This document shows, piece by piece, positions 9,006 through 15,991 of a stretch of DNA of 24,393 bases (positions are counted from its first letter, which is position 1; the number at the start of each line of letters is the position of its first letter). Under the pieces are notes generated by a model. The model had not been told where the DNA came from and searched no databases. It saw nothing but the letters and a program-made list of their open reading frames with translations. The DNA comes from JAVBLY01 sp031553035 (GTDB lineage: Bacteria > Bacillota > Clostridia > Peptostreptococcales > Anaerovoracaceae). Location of the stretch: NCBI GenBank assembly GCA_031553035.1, contig JAVBLY010000012.1, forward strand, positions 1-24,393, in the 5' to 3' direction. Position numbers and translations under genes: made by a program.

Positions 9006-11228
9006 ATGAGTCAACATGCAAAAAAAGAAGAATTTGAAGAGCGATTGGTTGATCTCTCGAAAAAAAGAGAAGAAAATGACGGTTGGGCTTTCCATAAAAC
9101 CCTTAATGAATTTGCAGGCATAATAAATCCCAAAAATCGAAAAGCGGAAGACGTGCGAACTGACGGCATCCCGATATATGAAGCATTTAAGATAGTATGC
9201 AAAGCTGTAAAAATCAAACCGGTAGATGAAAAATCGCTTGCAGAAAAAACAGCTGACGATGTGGATCTTGATTATCTTATCAGGATGTCTCAGATCAACG
9301 GAAGAGAAATTCTATTGACCGACCCGTGGTGGGAGAAGGACAATGGTCCTATGCTGGGTTTTTTTGAAGAAGGCGGCAGACCGGCAGCTCTGATCCCTCA
9401 TAATCCATCATCATATATTCTGTATGATGTAACAAAGGGTGAAGAATACATAGTTACACAGGAAATAGCCTATCAGCTAAAACCTCACGGGATAATGCTT
9501 TACAGACCGTTTCCAAATAAAAAGCTGAATATTATGGACATGCTGAAATTTGCCATGGCAGGTACATGGAAGAGGGATTCGGTGTTCGTCCTTACTGTTG
9601 CATTGATCGGAGCGCTTCTTGGACTTATAGTCCCCAAAATAACCCAGCAGCTGTTTGATGTATATATCCCGGCAAGAGAAGCCGATCAGCTGGTTCAGGT
9701 AGGTCTGATGCTCATCGCTTTTCTCATAGGAAAATCACTTTTCAGTCTGTGTCAGTCTATTGTTACACAGAGGCTTGAGGGGAAAATGGATCTCACCCTT
9801 CAAAGTGCCGTCTGGGACAGGCTCCTTGGACTTCCTGCAGGATTTTTCCGTGAATATACGTCAGGTGAACTTGGTATGCGCGCCTTTGGTATCTCTCAGA
9901 TAAGAGAGGCTATATCCGGCGCTGTATCCACTACACTTTTATCCAGCGTGTTCTCCATACTGTATCTTTTCCAGGTGTTCGGATATGGGAAGAAACTGGC
10001 TGTTTACGCCATAGTTATGATGGTCATCCTAATGGTATTTTCATACTTGATGGGCAAGTGGCAGCTGAAATTCGAGAAGGATTATCTGGAGACCACAAAC
10101 AAAACCAGCGGCCTGATACTGCAGCTTTTCGGGGCAATCGCAAAATTCAGAGTTTCTGCTTCAGAGACCAGAGCCTTTAATCAATGGGCAAAGCTTTTTT
10201 CAAAATCCAGAAAAATAAATTTCCGAAAAGAAACCATAACGACTATCATAACCACAACGACCACCGTCATGCCTCTTGTTTTCAATATGGTGTTCTATAT
10301 AGTCGCCGTAAAAAAAGGCATGGAGATACAAACCGGTCAGTTCCTTGCATTTATTGCTGCATTCGGTTCTTTTTCCGGGGCAATGATGTCTATCATACAG
10401 ATGATACTCCAGCTGAATGTCATCAAACCTACATATGAAATGTGTAAGCCCATATTGCAGACACTTCCTGAATATGATGATGTAAAAGAAGATCCAGGCA
10501 CATTGACCGGAGATATCGCCATCGAAAACATAAGCTTTCGCTACGATGAAGACGGACCGCTGATCCTGGATAATATAGACATTCAGATCAAAAATGGAGA
10601 ATACATAGCAATAGTCGGACCTTCAGGAAGCGGTAAATCCACATTGTTCAGGTTACTTTTGGGATTCGAACATGCGGAAGCGGGACAGATCTATTACAAT
10701 GACAAGGATCTGGCGACTGTAAATATTAAAGAGGTAAGAAGACAGCTTGGTGTGGTCATACAGAATGCACAGCTCATGGCCGGCGATATTTACAGTAATA
10801 TAATCGGTGCCAATACCAAACTTACCATGGAAGATGTGGAAAGAGCAATAAAAATGGCAGGGATGGAAGATGATATCGCAGATATGCCAATGGGACTTCA
10901 TACTGTCCTTTCAGGCGGCGCCGGGACTATATCAGGCGGTCAGAGGCAGAGGCTTCTCATCGCCAGAGCCATTGTAAATCAGCCTAAAATATTATTCTTT
11001 GATGAAGCCACCAGCGCTCTGGATAACAAAACACAGAAGATTGTTCAAGACAGCCTTGATGGATTAAAGTCCACCAGAGTTGTCATTGCACATAGACTGT
11101 CCACAATAATTAATTGTGACAGGATCATAGTCATCGACAAAGGCAAAATCGTGGAAGAAGGAAACTACGATGAACTGATGGAGAAAGGAGGTGTGTTTTT
11201 TCAGATGGCCCAAAGACAGATGGCTTAA
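9006..11228 (+). CDS. NHLM-family bacteriocin exporter, permease/ATPase subunit
   Basis: A 740-residue ABC exporter half-transporter of the NHLM type. About 180 N-terminal residues hold a soluble domain with no C39 catalytic Cys, then come six membrane helices and an ATPase with Walker A VGPSGSGKST at about 536, signature ISGGQRQRLLIARA and Walker B ILFFDEATSALD. The start follows a strong GGGAGGAGG. This is the usual partner of the peptidase-bearing exporter upstream, and the two may form a heterodimer. The precursor gene begins 38 bp after its stop. Confidence 0.93.
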   Translation: MSQHAKKEEFEERLVDLSKKREENDGWAFHKTLNEFAGIINPKNRKAEDVRTDGIPIYEAFKIVCKAVKIKPVDEKSLAEKTADDVDLDYLIRMSQINGREILLTDPWWEKDNGPMLGFFEEGGRPAALIPHNPSSYILYDVTKGEEYIVTQEIAYQLKPHGIMLYRPFPNKKLNIMDMLKFAMAGTWKRDSVFVLTVALIGALLGLIVPKITQQLFDVYIPAREADQLVQVGLMLIAFLIGKSLFSLCQSIVTQRLEGKMDLTLQSAVWDRLLGLPAGFFREYTSGELGMRAFGISQIREAISGAVSTTLLSSVFSILYLFQVFGYGKKLAVYAIVMMVILMVFSYLMGKWQLKFEKDYLETTNKTSGLILQLFGAIAKFRVSASETRAFNQWAKLFSKSRKINFRKETITTIITTTTTVMPLVFNMVFYIVAVKKGMEIQTGQFLAFIAAFGSFSGAMMSIIQMILQLNVIKPTYEMCKPILQTLPEYDDVKEDPGTLTGDIAIENISFRYDEDGPLILDNIDIQIKNGEYIAIVGPSGSGKSTLFRLLLGFEHAEAGQIYYNDKDLATVNIKEVRRQLGVVIQNAQLMAGDIYSNIIGANTKLTMEDVERAIKMAGMEDDIADMPMGLHTVLSGGAGTISGGQRQRLLIARAIVNQPKILFFDEATSALDNKTQKIVQDSLDGLKSTRVVIAHRLSTIINCDRIIVIDKGKIVEEGNYDELMEKGGVFFQMAQRQMA

Positions 11229-11266
11229 ACATTAATTACACTGCAAAATTTATAAGGAGTAAATAT

Positions 11267-11557
11267 ATGAAAACTACAGAATTTATTGCATTACTTAAAC
11301 CGGGCTCAGACTTAGTTGAAAAAATGGACAATGCAAAAAGTCCGGAAGATGCGTATGCAATCGCAAAAGCGGAAGGCGTAACAGATGATTTCGATACTTT
11401 CGTCGAAGAGATGAAAAAGCTCAGAGAAGCTGTTGCTGAACTCTCAGACGATGATCTGGAAGCTGTAGCCGGTGGAGCAACCTCAACAGAAATCGTTTCG
11501 GCAGTTTCTACAACTGTTGCTGCAGCTGCTACAGCAGCTTCAGCCGCCGCAGTATAA
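11267..11557 (+). CDS. RiPP precursor, Nif11-type leader with Cys-free Ala/Thr/Ser core
   Basis: A 96-residue precursor with AAGGAG 7 bp before the ATG. Residues 1-70 form a Nif11-like leader (DLVEKMDNAKSPEDAYAIAK, then ELSDDDLEAVAGG) ending in the Gly-Gly cut by C39 exporters. The core (71-96) has 26 residues: 11 Ala, 5 Thr, 4 Ser, 4 Val, 1 Ile and 1 Glu. It starts ATSTEIVSAV and ends TAASAAAV, with STTVAAAA between. There is no Cys, Gly, aromatic or basic residue. All nine Ser/Thr are possible dehydration sites, but with no Cys thioether rings cannot form. The VAAAA-T stretch recalls the Ala-rich thioamitide cores. It is the only precursor I found in the window. Confidence 0.93.
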   Translation: MKTTEFIALLKPGSDLVEKMDNAKSPEDAYAIAKAEGVTDDFDTFVEEMKKLREAVAELSDDDLEAVAGGATSTEIVSAVSTTVAAAATAASAAAV

Positions 11558-11565
11558 CAAGTTCT

Positions 11566-11603
11566 TTAATATAATGGGTACAAATTTGTGCCCATTATAT
11601 TAA
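11566..11603 (+). terminator. hairpin between precursor and modification genes (attenuator or processing site)
   Basis: A long perfect stem: TTAATATAATGGG (11566-11578) pairs with CCCATTATATTAA (11591-11603), and the inner bases extend the pairing across an AT-rich loop. A mixed A/T tail (taaaaatttattt) follows rather than a clean U run. Its position, 9 bp after the precursor stop, is typical of leaky terminators or 3' stabilisers that keep precursor transcript above enzyme transcript in RiPP operons. Confidence 0.7.
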
Positions 11604-11634
11604 TAAAAATTTATTTAAGAAGGAGTTGTTTAGT

Positions 11635-12546
11635 TTGAAATGGTCAGCCTATTTTCAAAATCCAAAATATTTAGAATTGACTCGTAAATTTCTGATCGTG
11701 CCTGAAATGATCCCCCTTGTCCGAAAGTATTGTATGGTTGAACGAGATAAGACGGTGCTGGATGTGGGATGCGGAATTGGATATTTCACAAGATTGCTGG
11801 CACCGGAATGTAAAGAAATCATAGGTCTTGATTTTGACGGCAAATTTGTTGAAGAGGCACGTAAGATATCAAACTTAGAGAGACATGAAAATATAAGTTT
11901 TGCTCAAGGGGATGCATCAGAACTGCCATTTGAAAACAACTCATTTGATGTTGTCGTAAGCCACACTTTTTTAACCAGTGCGCCGGATCCCAAAAAATCA
12001 ATAGAAGAAATGAAAAGAGTATGCAAATCATATGGAACTATCGCTTCTGTCACAACTATGGATTATACGGGCGTTTTCTCAGAAGGGCATTATCCTCCTG
12101 AATCTAGTTGGTTATCCAGATTCAGAGAGCTACAGGTAAAAGTGTTCAACTTGTACGAATCGATCGCTCCTCTGAAAAACTTCACAACAGGAGTCAAACC
12201 GGTTGAAATGCCTTACTTCTTTTCAAAAGCTGGACTCGATAATGTAAGTGCATATCCAATAGGAAAATTTATGTCCTTAAGCAACGGAACGATTTCAAAT
12301 GACGAAAAGAGAGAGTATATAAAGCTGGAATATGAATCTGAGGTTGAAAAAGTCGACATCCATTACAATTCAAATGAGAACACAATACTTACAGAAGAAG
12401 AATACAACGAATACAAAAAGATATTGATTTTGCGCAGAGATTTTTTGTTAAATAATATCGGAGAAAACTCGATATGGGAATGGAAAGGCGGGGCAAATCT
12501 TGTTGTTACCGGCAGAAATCCACTTTTCATATCAGTAGGAGAGTAA
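11635..12546 (+). CDS. class I SAM-dependent methyltransferase
   Basis: A 303-residue Methyltransf_11-type enzyme. Motif I VLDVGCGIGYFTRLLA is at about 41-56, GLDFD gives the acidic end of strand 2, and GDASELPFENNSFDVVVSH gives motifs II/III. A C-terminal extension of about 130 residues could bind the peptide. I chose TTG 11635 because AAGGAG (11620-11625) lies 9 bp upstream; the earlier in-frame TTG at 11626 touches the ribosome site, and no ATG is suitable. It is the first gene after the hairpin. In other dehydrated linear RiPPs, such as cypemycin, methyltransferases dimethylate the N-terminus; here N-terminal, side-chain or backbone methylation are all possible. Confidence 0.82.
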   Translation: MKWSAYFQNPKYLELTRKFLIVPEMIPLVRKYCMVERDKTVLDVGCGIGYFTRLLAPECKEIIGLDFDGKFVEEARKISNLERHENISFAQGDASELPFENNSFDVVVSHTFLTSAPDPKKSIEEMKRVCKSYGTIASVTTMDYTGVFSEGHYPPESSWLSRFRELQVKVFNLYESIAPLKNFTTGVKPVEMPYFFSKAGLDNVSAYPIGKFMSLSNGTISNDEKREYIKLEYESEVEKVDIHYNSNENTILTEEEYNEYKKILILRRDFLLNNIGENSIWEWKGGANLVVTGRNPLFISVGE

Positions 12547-12547
12547 A

Positions 12548-14335
12548 ATGGATTATAACAAACATAAAGACAGAAAACCGGAAAATACGATTAAAAAAAT
12601 CAAAGGAATACTAGATGATTTAAAAATAAAAACAGAAGTAGACTGGGGTGAGAATCCACTCGAGGGTTGTTTTTCAAACCGCATTTCAATAAAGGATACA
12701 TTGATCGGAACTAATGGAAAAGGAACGACGGAGACTTACTGCATGGCAAGCGCATACGGAGAACTTATGGAACGGCTGCAGTGTAATTGTTTCTATCTTG
12801 GCAAACAGAATCCAAAAGACAGGGATGAATATGGGTTCGCGTTCGATCCTTTGGAAAAGGATGTTTCCATTTTAGAATGCTGTAAAATGGATAATATATT
12901 TTTCTCGAATTTATTTGAAATGTGCGGTGCAGACAGCGTTAACGACAGAAAAAAACTCCTGCAAACTTGGGATATGAATGATATCGGAAGTCTTAAACTT
13001 ATGCCGTGCGTGAGCCTTGCAGAGAAGAATATCCAATATATTCCCTTCGTAGTAGATATATTATTTTACGGCAGCAATGGAATGTGTGCCGGAAATACAA
13101 CTGAAGAAGCTTTGGTACAGGGTATGGCGGAGATATTCGAAAGATATGTCACCAGACAGATCATAATAAACGGAATAACGCCGCCGACTATCGATAATAA
13201 TATAATAGAAAATATCCCAACTCTAAATAATGTTAAAAAACAGATAGAGGAAAGCGGCCGTTTTGAAGTTATCGCAAAGGACTGTTCCTTGGGAATGGGA
13301 ATCCCTGTTGTGGGGGTTATAGTAATAGACCACCAAACAGGAAAATTTGGACTTAAGTTTGCCTCGCATTTGAGTCTGGCGGTTGCTTTGGAACGTTGTT
13401 TTACTGAAGCAATGCAGGGGAAAAATATTGAAGAATATGCCAACATGTGTAATATAGGAACTGAACAACAAGTACTTCATAGAGATAATATTTATAATCA
13501 CTTTAAAATTGGCCATGCATATTTTTTCCCCGATCTGCTTTTCAGCAAAGCCGATTACCCTTGCTCACTTGATCATTTTGAAGACTCTCTTAATAACATG
13601 GAGATGCTCAGGGTTATGCTTGATACAGGCATGAAGCTGAGTGATGATATCCTCATAAAGGACAATTCATTTTTGGGTATTCCTGCATATAAAATAATAG
13701 TTCCCGGGATCAGTGAAATATGTTCAATCGACGATATCCTTTTAAAAGAATTAAATACTCTGCAAAAAATTACCTCAAGCCTTGAAAATTCAAAGAATTT
13801 GAATGAAATAGATTTGGAAAGAATAATACGTTATATACGATTTAAACAATACTCTGCCATCGAAAGGGAAATAGCTTATATTACAGGAAAACCAATTTAC
13901 AAATTATTTTCCAATTTGACAAACTCAACAGATTTTCTGGAAGCTATATGCCTCCTTGACCTAGGCAGAAAGAAAGAAGCTATGCTTATTCTGGCAGGGC
14001 TGAAACAAAACGCATATGCAATGAAAAATTATGATGAAGCATTATATTTTGGGTGTATTATAAAATTCTTAAATACAGGAAGCAGTGATGCTTTGAATGT
14101 ACTTTTTGGGAAAGATCTAGCTGAAAAGGTAAGATATGAGTTTGGCGAAGAGGGTAAAATAACATCCAAACTTATGCCCGAGTTCGATTGTTGGGATTGT
14201 GGATCCTGTAAGTCGGCAAATAACATTTGTCTTTATCCTAAGACCTGCGAAGTGATACTGAAAATAAAAAAGAAAAGAAAAGAAGCAGGGATTACTCAGA
14301 ACGAGCTGTTAGGTTTTTTGGACGCAAATATATAG
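12548..14335 (+). CDS. YcaO-family ATP-dependent peptide-modifying enzyme 1
   Basis: A 595-residue protein with the length and layout of E. coli YcaO: an ATP-grasping YcaO domain (about 40-400), a helical TPR-like C-terminal part, then a cysteine cluster. The ATP/Mg residues fall with the same spacing as in E. coli YcaO: Lys58 in NGKG, Glu72 and Glu75 in GELMER, Asn183, Glu187, Glu195, Glu198 and Arg199 in GNTTEEALVQGMAEIFER, and Arg282 in ALERCFTEAMQG. YcaO domains activate backbone amides (azoline, thioamide or amidine formation). The C-terminal cluster is Cys548, 551, 554, 561 and 567 (CWDCGSC...C...C). No TfuA, ThiF/E1-like or dehydrogenase partner is encoded here. It follows the methyltransferase after 1 bp and is paralogous to the next gene. 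Confidence 0.92.
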   Translation: MDYNKHKDRKPENTIKKIKGILDDLKIKTEVDWGENPLEGCFSNRISIKDTLIGTNGKGTTETYCMASAYGELMERLQCNCFYLGKQNPKDRDEYGFAFDPLEKDVSILECCKMDNIFFSNLFEMCGADSVNDRKKLLQTWDMNDIGSLKLMPCVSLAEKNIQYIPFVVDILFYGSNGMCAGNTTEEALVQGMAEIFERYVTRQIIINGITPPTIDNNIIENIPTLNNVKKQIEESGRFEVIAKDCSLGMGIPVVGVIVIDHQTGKFGLKFASHLSLAVALERCFTEAMQGKNIEEYANMCNIGTEQQVLHRDNIYNHFKIGHAYFFPDLLFSKADYPCSLDHFEDSLNNMEMLRVMLDTGMKLSDDILIKDNSFLGIPAYKIIVPGISEICSIDDILLKELNTLQKITSSLENSKNLNEIDLERIIRYIRFKQYSAIEREIAYITGKPIYKLFSNLTNSTDFLEAICLLDLGRKKEAMLILAGLKQNAYAMKNYDEALYFGCIIKFLNTGSSDALNVLFGKDLAEKVRYEFGEEGKITSKLMPEFDCWDCGSCKSANNICLYPKTCEVILKIKKKRKEAGITQNELLGFLDANI

Positions 14336-14347
14336 ATAGGTGAAGTA

Positions 14348-15991
14348 ATGGAAAAGTTTAAAGATGCGCATCCGGTTAAAACTGTTGAAAACATCAAAGA
14401 AATACTTCGGAGTGTAGGGATCAAAACTACAGAGGTACACTCATCATCAGGTATATCTTCATGTTATTCGCTGCGTGTAAATATTGAAGATACCCAAATC
14501 GGACAAAACGGAAAGGGGACGGCCCTTGATTTTGCTGCTGCCAGTGCATATGCCGAGCTGATGGAACGTATACAAAACGATTACTTTTTTGCCTATGGAT
14601 ATGATGAAGAAACCCATGAGGCAAAAGGGTTTCATTATACGCCGGATGAAGTAAATGATGAGATACCGTTCTACAGCATAAAAAATAAAAAATTAGTATA
14701 TATGCCTGTATTCAGATTGCGAAAGCTCCATTTGACAAATGGGACCTGTGCGGGGAATACTCCATATGAGGCCTTAGTTCAAGGGCTTTCGGAAATTCTT
14801 GAAAGACATTCCATTCTGAGGCATGTAAAAGAAAAAATCATCCCCTTTTCTATACCTGATGATGATATAAAAAAGTTCCCCCGGCTTTATTCTATGGTCG
14901 AAGAAATACGTAGCAAGTCGGGTGTAGATCTGATATTAAAGGATTGTTCCCTTGATCTGGGATTCCCTGTAATAGCTTCGATCTTAATAAAAGACTCCAA
15001 ATATGTGATAAAATTCGGCGCCCATCCCGACTTTGAGATCGCTGCAGAAAGAACTCTGACGGAAATATTTCAGGGAAGATCTTTAAGTGGTCTTGCCGGT
15101 GTGGATCCCTTTGAGCAGATATCTGTGGATTACAGTTCTCCTGTAAATATACACAATATAATGAAGAATTCCAGCGGTCATTTCCCGCCGGAATTCTTTA
15201 TTGAAAAGAAGGCCGTTGACAGGAAGAGTTTCCCCGATGTCACCGACCTCACAAACAGGGAGTTATTTCTTCATATATTAGGTATATTCAAAAAACTTGA
15301 TCTTGATGTTTTGGTGCGAAATAACTCGTTTCTCGGATTTCCCGGCTTTCAAGTAATAGTCCCCGGATTCAGCGAGATATTCACAGATGAAAAAGCAAGA
15401 TCAAGAGAAGAAAAATCATTGATGCGGGCCAGAAACACTATCAGAAATACTTCAAAAGCTTCGGTAGATGATATAAGCTCTCTAACGAGATACCTTAAGT
15501 ATAAATCCAATTGGGCACTGGAGAATAATATGGAATTCACACTGGGTATACCAAAGACTGAATATGATATGACGCTGCCTTTTCATTTTCTGCTTGCAAT
15601 GTGTTACTATCGCCTGGGTGATTTTGCCAACAGTATGAATCTTGCAAGAAGTATAGGCATCTTTGCAAAAGATCCTTTGTTTATGCAAATTGCAGTATAT
15701 ATGGATATGAAGATACGTGGATATGACCATGAATCTATCATTAAATATCTGGCAAAAATTTTCCCATCGGGAGAGTATGCCGACTTGATAGATGGATTTA
15801 AGAATCAGGAAAAGGTTCTTGAAAATTTATTTCAAGATTATAAGTGTTACGACTGCACAAGCTGTCAAATAAACTGCGGATATACAAAGATCCGGGATAT
15901 AAAACTAAAACTTAAAGAAAAACAAATGGATAATCCCATTAATCAGGAGACCTTTTTTAAAGCATTGCTTGATAAGGAGTCACTCGAATGA
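14348..15991 (+). CDS. YcaO-family ATP-dependent peptide-modifying enzyme 2
   Basis: A 547-residue paralogue of the preceding gene. It keeps the YcaO residues: Lys56 in NGKG, Glu70 and Glu73 in AELMER, Asn137, Glu141, Glu149, Glu152 and Arg153 in GNTPYEALVQGLSEILER, and AERTLTEIFQGR later. The C-terminal region has TPR-like helices (FHFLLAMCYYRLGDFANSM) and a cysteine cluster Cys500, 503, 506 and 510 (CYDCTSCQINC) that matches the CxDCxSC of its partner. Both copies look catalytically complete, so this is not an active/inactive pair; they could form a heterodimer or act on different positions or chemistries. It overlaps the LanM start by 4 bp. Confidence 0.92.
   Translation: MEKFKDAHPVKTVENIKEILRSVGIKTTEVHSSSGISSCYSLRVNIEDTQIGQNGKGTALDFAAASAYAELMERIQNDYFFAYGYDEETHEAKGFHYTPDEVNDEIPFYSIKNKKLVYMPVFRLRKLHLTNGTCAGNTPYEALVQGLSEILERHSILRHVKEKIIPFSIPDDDIKKFPRLYSMVEEIRSKSGVDLILKDCSLDLGFPVIASILIKDSKYVIKFGAHPDFEIAAERTLTEIFQGRSLSGLAGVDPFEQISVDYSSPVNIHNIMKNSSGHFPPEFFIEKKAVDRKSFPDVTDLTNRELFLHILGIFKKLDLDVLVRNNSFLGFPGFQVIVPGFSEIFTDEKARSREEKSLMRARNTIRNTSKASVDDISSLTRYLKYKSNWALENNMEFTLGIPKTEYDMTLPFHFLLAMCYYRLGDFANSMNLARSIGIFAKDPLFMQIAVYMDMKIRGYDHESIIKYLAKIFPSGEYADLIDGFKNQEKVLENLFQDYKCYDCTSCQINCGYTKIRDIKLKLKEKQMDNPINQETFFKALLDKESLE

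Noticed and set aside
11626..11634. TTG at 11626 as methyltransferase start
   Set aside because: It directly abuts the AAGGAG ribosome site; TTG 11635 has correct spacing.
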